A DNA stretch of 53,739 nucleotides from Acidobacteriota bacterium (lineage in GTDB: Bacteria; Acidobacteriota; Vicinamibacteria; Marinacidobacterales; SMYC01), in the NCBI GenBank assembly GCA_004356105.1, contig SMYC01000151.1:1-53739 (forward strand), in the 5' to 3' direction. The notes below the pieces were generated by a model. That model had not been told where the DNA came from, ran no database searches, and saw only the letters and a list, made by a program, of their open reading frames with translations. Of this stretch, positions 46,218 to 53,739 are shown one piece after another. Positions within the stretch are counted from its first letter, which is position 1. Every line of letters begins with the position of its first letter. The position numbers and the translations under genes were made by a program.

Positions 46218-48310
46218 AAAAGCTTCCGTTCCTCTGGGAGATCGGCTGCGAAGAGATCCCGGCCTCGTGGCTTTCGCGAACCATCCGCGAGCTCGAGGAG
46301 CGCGCCAAAAAAGAGCTCGCCGAAGCCGGGCTTGACGCTTCCGGCGTGGCGTCGAGCGGCACCATGCGAAGACTCGTCCTGCATGTGCCCAAGCTCGCGG
46401 ACAAGCAGCCCGACCGCAGCGAGCAAGTGACGGGCCCGCCACTGCGGGTCGCACGGGACGACAATGGCGCATGGACCCGGGCCGCTCTCGGCTTCGCGAA
46501 GAAAAACGGCCTCGACCCGAAAGACCTCACCGTGCTCACCACGCCCAAAGGCGAATATGTCGGTTTCGAGCGCTCGACGAAGGGACAGAAGACTCTCGCC
46601 CTGCTTCCGGACGTGATGACGAAGATCTTGCGCGGATTGTCCTTTCCGAAATTCATGAATTGGGACGCGACGCTCGGCGACGGCAAGCCGTTTCCCTTCG
46701 GGCGGCCGATCCGCTGGATGGTCGCGCTCTACGGCACGCGCGTCGTGCCTTTCGAGATCCACGTTTCCGGCTCGCCTTCCGTAAAGAGCGGACGCAAGTC
46801 GCGAGGCCATCGATTTCTCGCGTCGAAAGGCCGGCGCGGCGGCGCGCCGTTCACGGTGACGAGCTTTCGCGAGCTGAAGTCGACGCTGAAGAAAAATTAC
46901 GTGATCCTGGATCCGGACGAACGTCGCGAGCGGCTGATGAAAGAGCTCAGAAAGCTCGAGAAAAAAGCGGGCGCCCGCTGCGCCCCGGGGCTCGACCCGG
47001 CGCTCGTGGCTGACCTCACCGAGTGGCCGGGCGCTGTGCTCGGTGCTTACCCCAAGGAGTTCTTGAGTCTTCCCGAAGAAGTTCGGCATACGGTGCTCAT
47101 CCACCATCAGCACTATTTTCCGTTGAAGAAAAAGCCGGGCTTCATCGCGCCGACCAATATGGCGGCGGACAAGAAAGGCAATATGAGGACGGGCGCGGAG
47201 CGCGTCGTTGTCGCGCGCCTTCGCGACGCCAAGTTTTTCTGGGACGATGATTTGAAAACGCCACTTCAGGAGCGCTCGATGCGGCTCGACGGTGTTTTGT
47301 TTCATGCGAAGCTCGGAAGCTATAGGGAGAAGAGCAAACGCACAGTCGCGATCGCGCTTGCCATTGCCGCGAAGACAGAGACGCGTGAAGCGCCGGTCCG
47401 CCGTGCGGCCGCGCTCGCGAAGTGCGATCTGGTCACGGGTATGGTGGGAGAATTCCCCGAGCTTCAAGGGATCATGGGCGGCCTCTACGCGAAGGAGCAA
47501 GGCGAGCCCGAGGCCGTTTGGAAAGCGATCTATGGCCATTACGAGCCAACAGGGCTCGAAGAAGACGGCTTTCCTGAAAACCGCGAGGGCGCGGTGGTGG
47601 CGCTCGCCGACAAGCTCGACACGCTCGTGAGCATGTTCTCTGTTGGGCTCGTACCGACTGGCTCGCGCGATCCTTTTGCACTAAGGCGTGCGGCGCTCGG
47701 CGTCATCCGTATTCTTCTCGAAAGCCACGAGCGGCTCGACTTTCCGCTCGAGGTAACACCCAATGAGCTCTTGGCACTCGGCGACGCGCCGGTAGATGAC
47801 AAGCTCTTGGAATTTTTTACCGAGCGGCTCCGTTTCGTTTTCTCGCGAAAATATCGACATGACGAAATCGCGGCTGTGTTCGCGCTCGGAGCGCTCGACC
47901 GAACGGTGACCGACACCGCGCAGCGCCTCGAGGCGGTCAGGGCACTTCGCGGCTCTGCGGATTTCGCGGCGCTCTCCTCTGCGTTCAAACGCGTGAGGAA
48001 CATCCTCGCCGACACGAAGCCAGGCCGAGTCGATCCCTCGGCGTTCTCCGAGAAAGAAGAGAAAGAACTTTATTCCGCGCTCGAAGCCATGGAGCCGACC
48101 GCGACCGCTAAGATCGAGAAAGGGTCGTACAAGGAGGCGCTCTTGGAGCTCTCGACCTTGCGGCCGAAGGTCGATCGATTCTTCGACGAAGTGCTGGTGA
48201 TGGCGGAAGACGAGACGTTGCGAGACAACCGCTTGGCGCTCCTTCACCGGTTGCGTACACTGCTCGGACAGGTCGCGGATCTCTCGGAGATCGTCGTAAC
48301 TGATGGCTGA
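46214..48310 (+). CDS. glyS: Glycyl-tRNA synthetase beta subunit
   Basis: A 698-residue partner of GlyQ, responsible for tRNA-Gly recognition. It begins [14 protein letters not shown], the family's LxEiGtEELP motif, continues with [12 protein letters not shown] and [19 protein letters not shown], and ends with a DALR-type anticodon-binding region (about 590-690, [21 protein letters not shown]). Starts inside the glyQ stop; mutL follows after 20 bases. Confidence 0.97.
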   Translation: MKKLPFLWEIGCEEIPASWLSRTIRELEERAKKELAEAGLDASGVASSGTMRRLVLHVPKLADKQPDRSEQVTGPPLRVARDDNGAWTRAALGFAKKNGLDPKDLTVLTTPKGEYVGFERSTKGQKTLALLPDVMTKILRGLSFPKFMNWDATLGDGKPFPFGRPIRWMVALYGTRVVPFEIHVSGSPSVKSGRKSRGHRFLASKGRRGGAPFTVTSFRELKSTLKKNYVILDPDERRERLMKELRKLEKKAGARCAPGLDPALVADLTEWPGAVLGAYPKEFLSLPEEVRHTVLIHHQHYFPLKKKPGFIAPTNMAADKKGNMRTGAERVVVARLRDAKFFWDDDLKTPLQERSMRLDGVLFHAKLGSYREKSKRTVAIALAIAAKTETREAPVRRAAALAKCDLVTGMVGEFPELQGIMGGLYAKEQGEPEAVWKAIYGHYEPTGLEEDGFPENREGAVVALADKLDTLVSMFSVGLVPTGSRDPFALRRAALGVIRILLESHERLDFPLEVTPNELLALGDAPVDDKLLEFFTERLRFVFSRKYRHDEIAAVFALGALDRTVTDTAQRLEAVRALRGSADFAALSSAFKRVRNILADTKPGRVDPSAFSEKEEKELYSALEAMEPTATAKIEKGSYKEALLELSTLRPKVDRFFDEVLVMAEDETLRDNRLALLHRLRTLLGQVADLSEIVVTDG

Positions 48311-48330
48311 CGACGGAGCCCATATCCAAG

Positions 48331-50064
48331 ATGGCTAAGATCCGCTTGATGCCGGATGCGCTGGCGAATCAAATCGCCGCGGGTGAAATCGTCGAGCGCC
48401 CAGCTTCGGTCGTCAAGGAGCTAGTGGAGAACTCAATCGATGCGGGCGCGAGCTCTATTTTCGTTCTCATCGAGAAGAGCGGCAAGGATCGCATCCGGGT
48501 TTCCGATGACGGTATCGGTATGAGCCCGGAAGATGCGCGCCTCGCTCTCGAACGTCACGCCACGAGCAAGCTCTACTCCGCGGACGATCTCTCGAACATC
48601 TCGTCGCTGGGTTTTCGTGGCGAGGCGCTGCCGTCCATCGCTTCCGTGTCGCACTTCACACTTCAGACTCGGGAAGCCTCGTCGAACGCGGGCTACGAGG
48701 TCGAAATCGTTGGGGGGAAGCTCGTTCGAGAAGGGGAGCTCGGCGTGCCTCCCGGCACGATCATCGACGTGCGGCAACTATTCGTGAACGTGCCCGCGCG
48801 CCGCAAGTTTCTACGTGCCGACGTCACCGAGGCGTCGCACATTGCGGCGCAGATTTCGAACCTTGCCGTTTGCTACCCCGACGTGCATTTCCGTCTCGAG
48901 CACGGCAAGAGGAAGCTGCTCGACGCCCCCTCGGTCCCGTCGCGGCGCGAGCGCATCTATCAAATGGAGAAAAGCTGGGTGGAGAGCGCCGTCGTCCTTG
49001 ACGACCACGTCGGAAGCCTCGCGCTTCAGGCCTGGCTCGCACCGCCCGCGGAGTCCCGCGGGACGTCGAAGCACTTGCACGTCTACGTGAACGGAAGGCC
49101 TGTCAAAGATCGCATCCTCACCCACGCGGTCATGGAAGCCTATCGCCAGGCCTCCTCGAAATCAGGAACACCGCGCGTTTACTTGTTCCTCGAGCTTCCG
49201 CCCGACAAAGTCGACGTCAACGTCCATCCCGCGAAGAGCGAGGTGCGTTTCGTCGACCAGCAGCTCGTCCACAAAGCCGTGTTCTCTGCCGTGAAGAACA
49301 CGCTGCACGGCGACGGACGAGCGCCGGAAATAACGATTTCGAAGTCGAGACTCTCGCCGCCGCCGTTCGTGCGGGAGCCGACTCCCGCTCTGTCGGGAAT
49401 CACAGGAATGTCGGGGACCGATATGGCTGAAGCTCTACTGAGCCAAAAGCCGGCGCCGGTCGAGCCCACCCCCACATTCACCGAGTTCGCCGATACGCCG
49501 CCGATCCCGATCGGACAGTTCCGTGAAAGCTACATCCTCGCCGCCGATGACGACGACGTTTGGCTCATCGACCAACACGCGGCGCACGAGCGCCTCCTCT
49601 ACGAGGATCTCGTGGATCGAGGCGATAGCGGTGAGCAGCAACTCTTGCTGACCGCCATGCCGCTCGAGCTCACGCCGTCCGAGCGCGTGACGATGGAGGA
49701 AGAGCTCTCGCAGCTTCTTGCTTTCGGCTATGACATCGAGCCTTTCGGCGGCGACGGCTACGTCATCCGCGCCGTACCCGCGGCCCTCTCGGGGCTCGAC
49801 ACCTTGCGGCTCGTGCGTGCGGCGCTCGGTGAACGCGAGCGCGATTGCCGCAGCTCGTCGGTCATCGAGGCGCAAAGCCGCATTGCCGCCCGGCTCGCTT
49901 GCCACGCGGCTATCAAAGTCAACTTCCCGCTCACCATGGAGAAGATGCAATACATCGTGCGGACGCTCTGGAAGGCGCGACAGCCGACCGTCTGTCCGCA
50001 CGGCCGTCCGACGACCCTTCGGATTGGCCTCGAGCAGATTGAAAGAAACTTCGGGAGGATCTAG
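48331..50064 (+). CDS. mutL: DNA mismatch repair protein MutL (endonuclease type)
   Basis: A 577-residue mismatch-repair ATPase. The GHKL domain has KELVENSIDAG, DDGIGMSPED, and SLGFRGEALPSIASV. The C-terminal domain holds the metal-dependent nicking motif DQHAAHERLLYE (414-425), fitting DQHA-x2-E-x4-E, together with ACHAAIK and CPHGRPT (Cys555). The host therefore probably lacks MutH/Dam-directed repair, as in most bacteria with this MutL type; this is inference. The linker (about 335-390) is proline-rich. MutS is not in the window. Confidence 0.96.
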   Translation: MAKIRLMPDALANQIAAGEIVERPASVVKELVENSIDAGASSIFVLIEKSGKDRIRVSDDGIGMSPEDARLALERHATSKLYSADDLSNISSLGFRGEALPSIASVSHFTLQTREASSNAGYEVEIVGGKLVREGELGVPPGTIIDVRQLFVNVPARRKFLRADVTEASHIAAQISNLAVCYPDVHFRLEHGKRKLLDAPSVPSRRERIYQMEKSWVESAVVLDDHVGSLALQAWLAPPAESRGTSKHLHVYVNGRPVKDRILTHAVMEAYRQASSKSGTPRVYLFLELPPDKVDVNVHPAKSEVRFVDQQLVHKAVFSAVKNTLHGDGRAPEITISKSRLSPPPFVREPTPALSGITGMSGTDMAEALLSQKPAPVEPTPTFTEFADTPPIPIGQFRESYILAADDDDVWLIDQHAAHERLLYEDLVDRGDSGEQQLLLTAMPLELTPSERVTMEEELSQLLAFGYDIEPFGGDGYVIRAVPAALSGLDTLRLVRAALGERERDCRSSSVIEAQSRIAARLACHAAIKVNFPLTMEKMQYIVRTLWKARQPTVCPHGRPTTLRIGLEQIERNFGRI

Positions 50065-50068
50065 GCGC

Positions 50069-50278
50069 TTGCCCAAGAAACAAGACGTCAATTGGTCAGG
50101 GTGGACGCTGTACTATGTCGGACGCGGGCTCGAGTTGTTCGGCTTCATCCTCGTGACCCTTGCGATGGTTAACTTTTTCGGCACCAGTCAAATGCGGCCC
50201 ATGCTCGGGATGACGGGCGTGGGCGGGGCCTTCTTTGTCGTTGGTTGGCTTCTTTCCAAGAACGACCCGGGACGTTAA
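50069..50278 (+). CDS. Small two-helix membrane protein
   Basis: A 69-residue protein from TTG 50069 (GGGAGG 11 bases upstream), four bases after mutL. It has two hydrophobic helices (about 18-37 and 46-62, GLELFGFILVTLAMVNFF and GVGGAFFVVGWLL) joined by a short loop, and a basic N-terminus. I do not recognise the family. It could be a small membrane regulator; function unknown. Confidence 0.6.
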   Translation: MPKKQDVNWSGWTLYYVGRGLELFGFILVTLAMVNFFGTSQMRPMLGMTGVGGAFFVVGWLLSKNDPGR

Positions 50279-50280
50279 AA

Positions 50281-51447
50281 ATGAAAAAAACAGCGTTGGT
50301 CTTCGGATTGACTTTGGTTCTTGGCGGCTCGGCAGCTGCTCAGTCGGTGCCCCCACAATTTACTCTTGATTACGAAGCGATGGCGAAGAAGATCGTCGAA
50401 CGTCTCGCGATGAAGCCGGGCGAGACCTTTCTCGCCGTGGCCCATCCCGGCCTCTTCGAGGCGCTCATCCCCCATCTGCGCTACGAGGTGATGAAAGTGG
50501 GGGCGATCGATCTTGGCGTCATCGATGTGCTCGCGCAACCCGTGCCCGGTGGTTGGAGCGAGGAGACGCTTCGCGAGGGCGGACGCGCATCGCGCGCGAA
50601 GCTGGCCGAGATGCTCGAGGACGTCGATGCCTCCATCATGCTTCCAGGCGCGAACCCTGGGCAGCCCGTCTACGCGGCCATTCAAGATCTGCTGCGTGCG
50701 GGAAAAGGACGGACGATCCACTTTCATTGGCTCGAGAACGGGAGCGCCTTTCCTTTGCCGGGCCAACCGCTTCCGGCGCGCCATGTCATCGAAGCCGTTT
50801 ATCAACAGGCTCTTCTAGAGACGGATTATGTCGAGATGGCGGCCCATCAACGCCGCTTCGAAGCCGCCATGAGAGGCTCGGCCGTGCGGGTCACGAGCCC
50901 GGCGGGAACGAATATCCGCTTCCGTATCGGCGAGCGCCCGGTGAATTTCCAGGACGGCAACGCTTCCAAAGCGCGGACGGATGAGGGGGTCATCTTGATC
51001 GATCGCGAGATCGAGCTTCCATCGGGCGCCGTGCGTGTCGCGCCGATCGAGGATTCGGTGTACGGAACGATTGCGTTTCCGCCGTCGCAATGGGCGGGCC
51101 GGCCCGTCCACGGCCTGAAGCTCGTATTCGAGCGCGGAAAGGTTATCTCTTTTTCCGCTGACTCCGGCGAAGACTCCGTGCGTCGCGAGATGGAGGGCGC
51201 TGGCGACGCGGGAAAATCTTTCCGCGAGCTCGCGCTGGGTTTCAATCCGCTCCTCGAGGTGCCGGAAGAAAATCCCTGGATTCCGTATTACGGCTATGGC
51301 GCCGGCGTGGTACGCCTATCTCTCGGTGACAATTCCGAGCTCGGAGGGGACGTCACCGGAGGCTATGTCCGCTGGAACTTCTTCGTTGACACTACGGTCA
51401 CCGTCGGCAATGACGTGTGGGTGCGTGACGGCGAGCTCATCAAGTAG
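50281..51447 (+). CDS. Exported M29-like aminopeptidase
   Basis: A 388-residue protein with a Sec signal peptide (1-20, ending SAAAQ). The mature part resembles the M29/thermophilic aminopeptidase group: KPGETFLAVAHP opening, SPAGTNIRFRIGERPVNFQDG middle segment and a C-terminal EENPWIPYYGYGAG / GGYVRWNFFVD. Most M29 enzymes are cytoplasmic, so export is unusual. Start ATG 50281, two bases after the small membrane protein, with a weak site. It is followed by a second secreted peptidase, so both may degrade peptides in the periplasm. Confidence 0.75.
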   Translation: MKKTALVFGLTLVLGGSAAAQSVPPQFTLDYEAMAKKIVERLAMKPGETFLAVAHPGLFEALIPHLRYEVMKVGAIDLGVIDVLAQPVPGGWSEETLREGGRASRAKLAEMLEDVDASIMLPGANPGQPVYAAIQDLLRAGKGRTIHFHWLENGSAFPLPGQPLPARHVIEAVYQQALLETDYVEMAAHQRRFEAAMRGSAVRVTSPAGTNIRFRIGERPVNFQDGNASKARTDEGVILIDREIELPSGAVRVAPIEDSVYGTIAFPPSQWAGRPVHGLKLVFERGKVISFSADSGEDSVRREMEGAGDAGKSFRELALGFNPLLEVPEENPWIPYYGYGAGVVRLSLGDNSELGGDVTGGYVRWNFFVDTTVTVGNDVWVRDGELIK

Positions 51448-51465
51448 AAAAGAAAGGACCACACT

Positions 51466-52356
51466 ATGAAACGTACCGCATTGTTCTTGAGCGTGGCGCT
51501 ATTGAGCGTCCACGCGTCGCAGGCGCAGACAGGGCTCAAAGTGCACATCTCGGCCGATCTCGAGGGTGTCGCGGGAACTGTCACTCGCGAGCAGACGGGA
51601 CAGAACGGATTCGAGTACCAAAAGGCCCGGGAGTGGATGACGCGGGAAGTGCTAGCAGCCATCGAGGGCGCGCGCGCCGCCGGCGCGACGGAGATTCTCG
51701 TGGCGGATTCTCACGGCAACGGCCAGAACTTGCTGATCGACATGATTCCGAGCGGCATCGAGATCGTCCGCTCGTGGCCGAGGCCTCTAGGCATGATGGA
51801 AGGCCTCGACGAGAGCTTCGATGCCGTGATCTTCATTGGCTATCACGCGTCGAGCTCGAATGCCGCGGGCGTCTTCGCGCATACTATTACCGGTGCTTTC
51901 ACGGAGGTCAGCATCAATGGGATCGCGGTCACCGAAGCCGCGTTCAACGCGGCCATCGCGGGGCATTTCGGTGTTCCGGCCGTGATGATCTCGGGCGACG
52001 ACGCCGTCATCGAAGAAGCCCGCTCGATTCTCGGCGAGCTCGAAGGCGCTGTCGTGAAGCATAGTTATAGCTTCAACGCCGCGCGGACGCTGACGCCGGA
52101 GGACGCCCGCGCGTTGATCCGTGACAAGGCGCAAAAGGGTGTCGAGCGACGAGCCGCGCTCGAGCCCTATGTCGTGGAGACGCCCGTCAGGCTGGACCTG
52201 ACTTTTCGTCGCCATCTCCCCGCGGAGCTTCTTTCTTATCTTCCTTCGGTCGAGCGAACCGGCTCGCACTCCGTACGCTTCGTTGGTGAGGACATGATTG
52301 TCGTGACGAAGTTCATGGAGTTTGCTGCCACCGCGCTCTCCGGGATCACGGAATAG
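51466..52356 (+). CDS. Exported M55-family D-aminopeptidase
   Basis: A 296-residue protein with a signal peptide (1-21, ending SQAQ) and the DppA fold. Metal-site motifs: ISADLEGVAG (Asp, Glu), DSHGNGQN (Asp, His) and GYHAS (His). DppA-type peptidases cleave D-Ala-containing peptides and could recycle peptidoglycan fragments. Most DppA proteins are cytoplasmic; the signal peptide is clear here. AAAGGA lies 8 bases before the ATG; it is 18 bases after the M29-like gene. Confidence 0.88.
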   Translation: MKRTALFLSVALLSVHASQAQTGLKVHISADLEGVAGTVTREQTGQNGFEYQKAREWMTREVLAAIEGARAAGATEILVADSHGNGQNLLIDMIPSGIEIVRSWPRPLGMMEGLDESFDAVIFIGYHASSSNAAGVFAHTITGAFTEVSINGIAVTEAAFNAAIAGHFGVPAVMISGDDAVIEEARSILGELEGAVVKHSYSFNAARTLTPEDARALIRDKAQKGVERRAALEPYVVETPVRLDLTFRRHLPAELLSYLPSVERTGSHSVRFVGEDMIVVTKFMEFAATALSGITE

Positions 52357-52374
52357 GCGGTCGAATTCCGCCTA
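52354..52374. terminator. Symmetric bidirectional terminator between convergent genes
   Basis: TAGGCGG and CCGCCTA pair around a TCGAATT loop. The two TAG stops of the convergent genes (M55 peptidase and YjbQ) form the outermost bases of the stem. No strong T-run follows on either side. Confidence 0.5.
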
Positions 52375-52794
52375 CTCTCCGATGATCTTGATGAGCACCC
52401 GTTTGGGCCGGCGACCGTCGAACTCCCCGTAAAAGATCTGCTCCCACGGTCCGAAGTCGAGCTTGCCGTCGGTGATGGCGACTACGACCTCGCGCCCCAT
52501 CACTTGACGCTTGTGATGCGCGTCGCCGTTATCTTCGCCCGTCCGGTTGTGGTGGTAGCGCTCCGGGCTCGCGTCGAAAGGCGCGAGCCACTCGAGCCAC
52601 CGCTTGTAATCTTCGTGAAGTCCGGGCTCGTCGTCATTGATGAAAACGGAGGCGGTGATGTGCATGGCGTTGACCAGGCAGAGGCCCTCTTGAACCCCGC
52701 TTTCCCGAAGCGCGTCTTCGACCTCGCGCGTGATGTTCACGAAGTCCATCCGCTCCGCCACCTCGAAGGTGAGCGTTTTGCGAAGGCTCTTCAA
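52372..52794 (-). CDS. yjbQ: YjbQ family protein (UPF0047)
   Basis: A 140-residue protein of the YjbQ/secondary thiamine-phosphate synthase family, a small trimeric fold. Signatures: [41 protein letters not shown] with conserved His and Glu/Asp residues, and [20 protein letters not shown]. The start is TTG 52794, giving the family N-terminus [10 protein letters not shown] and overlapping the stop of the CBS gene (TTGA). The longer frame to 53001 is antisense-like filler. Physiological role uncertain; it may bind metal or phosphate compounds. Confidence 0.88.
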   Translation of the reverse strand: MKSLRKTLTFEVAERMDFVNITREVEDALRESGVQEGLCLVNAMHITASVFINDDEPGLHEDYKRWLEWLAPFDASPERYHHNRTGEDNGDAHHKRQVMGREVVVAITDGKLDFGPWEQIFYGEFDGRRPKRVLIKIIGE

Positions 52795-53225
52795 CCGCCG
52801 ATTCCGTCCGCCGTGAAAAAAGCGACGACCGAGTCGAGCTCTTGACTCAATTTGTCGACGCGTTGATGCAGAAGGTTGCGAATCGAGAGCAGGCCGAGAA
52901 CTTTCTTGTCGGCGTCGACGACGGGAAGATGACGGAAGTGCCGATCCGTCATGATCTGGAGGGCTTCGCCCATCGACATGTCTTTCTGGGCGGATACGCA
53001 ATCCGGTGTCATGACGTCGCCGACCGGCGTCTCTTTCGAGTCTTTCCCTTCGAGCACCACCCGGATCATGAGATCTCTTTCGGTGAATATGCCCGCCAAC
53101 TTGTCGTCCTTGACGACGGCAACCGCCCCCACACGCTGGTCGTTCATGAGGTGCACGGCATCGAAAACAGAGGTCTCGGGCGAGACCAGGGCTCCTGGTA
53201 CGCTCGCGATCTTCAGAAGGTCCAT
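52791..53225 (-). CDS. CBS-domain pair protein
   Basis: A 144-residue soluble protein made almost entirely of a Bateman module: CBS1 (about 8-65, [19 protein letters not shown] ... GIFTERDLM) and CBS2 (about 72-130, [20 protein letters not shown] ... GLLSIRNLL), followed by a short helix. Such pairs bind adenosyl nucleotides and sense energy state. The ATG at 53225 has AGGAG 7 bases upstream. It is translationally coupled to yjbQ. Confidence 0.92.
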   Translation of the reverse strand: MDLLKIASVPGALVSPETSVFDAVHLMNDQRVGAVAVVKDDKLAGIFTERDLMIRVVLEGKDSKETPVGDVMTPDCVSAQKDMSMGEALQIMTDRHFRHLPVVDADKKVLGLLSIRNLLHQRVDKLSQELDSVVAFFTADGIGG

Positions 53226-53362
53226 GGCGCGCTCCTTTCTGAGCGTTAATCCTAATGTCCGGTTAAAACCAATTCCTTGGGAGCGTTCGGCGAAGAGAGT
53301 GCGTATAGAGCTCGGGCAAAGCCGACACTGCTCAGATTTCCGAACTTCCGAATAGCAGATTG

Positions 53363-53739
53363 TTGACCAAGTGGGCCCCGTTCCGCAAGTGCGGCCGGAG
53401 CCGTTTTGATGGGGCGTGCGTCACCAGTGTAGAGAACAGGACCATCGCCAAGCTCATTGCCCATCTTGCCGAGATGTCGAGCAGGAAGACCGCGCTCAAG
53501 CTTGGCTACAAAAGCCTTTACGAATACTGCATTACCGGCCTCAACTTGAGCGAGGGCGCGGTGCCAGCACGTATACATGTGGCCAACGTTTCTCGGCGTT
53601 TCCCCGAGCTACTCATAGCGCTTGCCGAGAGTCGCATCAGTCTCACGGTCGCGGCCCTTCTAGCGCCCCACCTTAGCGAGGACAATGCCGACAAGCTGAT
53701 CTCGGATTGCGCTGGGAAGAAACGGAGGGAGACCGAGGA
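53363..53739 (+). CDS. HNH-endonuclease-type protein, N-terminal part (runs off window)
   Basis: From about 53435 the reading frame gives TIAKLIAHLAEMSSRKTALK, LGYKSLYEYCITGLNLSEG, RFPELLIALAESRISLTVAA and LLAPHLSEDNADKLI. This is the DUF222-like helical region preceding an HNH nuclease domain in a large family of phage- and transposon-associated proteins. The HNH domain would lie past the edge. The frame is open back to a stop at 53306-53308; no ATG precedes the conserved part and the residues upstream do not match the family. The start is therefore uncertain (TTG 53363 proposed; ATG 53474 falls inside the domain), and the gene may be 5'-truncated. Confidence 0.6.
   Translation, partial: MTKWAPFRKCGRSRFDGACVTSVENRTIAKLIAHLAEMSSRKTALKLGYKSLYEYCITGLNLSEGAVPARIHVANVSRRFPELLIALAESRISLTVAALLAPHLSEDNADKLISDCAGKKRRETE

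Noticed and set aside
46178-47539. A 453-codon open frame on the minus strand across glyS
   Set aside because: Antisense shadow of glyS; no ribosome site or motifs.

Overview
This GC-rich window (roughly 60% G+C by eye) is mostly conserved bacterial chromosome. The host is diderm: there is a FadL-type outer-membrane channel, a TonB-type protein, a lipoprotein and several secreted enzymes. The mix of a eukaryote-like Ser/Thr kinase, a TPR protein with an N-terminal CsgG/FlgO-like domain, an icd-mdh-sucCD-ndk cluster and two-subunit glycyl-tRNA synthetase suggests an acidobacterium or a relative. That placement is inference; no rRNA is present to fix it. Genes are often stacked with 4-nt ATGA, GTGA or TTGA overlaps, and TTG and GTG starts are common.

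Layout. (1) 1-1862: one end of an integrated element, with an excisionase-like HTH protein and a tyrosine recombinase whose stop codon lies inside the 3' end of an initiator tRNA-fMet gene, its likely attachment site. The tRNA has a strong sigma70-type promoter. (2) 1863-6299: a minus-strand lipoprotein, a decayed IS1-family transposase fragment, coaBC, a GGDEF-PilZ protein and a small membrane protein. (3) 6392-13451: a plus-strand run of TPR protein, secreted protein, recG, rsmD, coaD, a class I aminotransferase and a small protein with a Fis-like HTH tail. (4) 13595-14833: FadL-like porin. (5) 14966-20868: icd, mdh, sucC, sucD, ndk, dcd and a second Dcd/dUTPase-family gene, linking TCA cycle and nucleotide metabolism. 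(6) 21033-28052: a membrane-anchored Ser/Thr kinase, a TonB protein, fadJ, a small orphan ORF and a polytopic membrane protein. (7) 28137-31281: an aspartic-protease-like secreted protein, gamma-carbonic anhydrase and aspS. (8) 31605-37574: the phoH-pgpH-ybeY-CNNM-era cluster of RNA and ribosome maturation, c-di-AMP turnover and ion transport. (9) 37697-42838: a 1713-residue secreted M36-type metallopeptidase ending in eleven tandem 94-residue repeats. (10) 43234-52356: mgtE, recO, glyQ, glyS, mutL, a small membrane protein and two secreted peptidases (M29-like and M55-like). (11) 52372-53225: a minus-strand CBS-pair protein and YjbQ. (12) The window ends inside an HNH-endonuclease-type (DUF222-like) gene.

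The most unusual features are the element end that shares sequence with the initiator tRNA gene, the indel-free 11 x 282 bp repeat array in the M36 peptidase, a related pair of long intergenic inverted repeats after aspS and after the M36 gene, and a 70-residue orphan ORF overlapping a convergent gene. I saw no CRISPR array, rRNA operon, toxin-antitoxin pair or recognisable defence system. No complete undescribed multi-gene system is evident; any cargo of the integrated element lies beyond the left edge.
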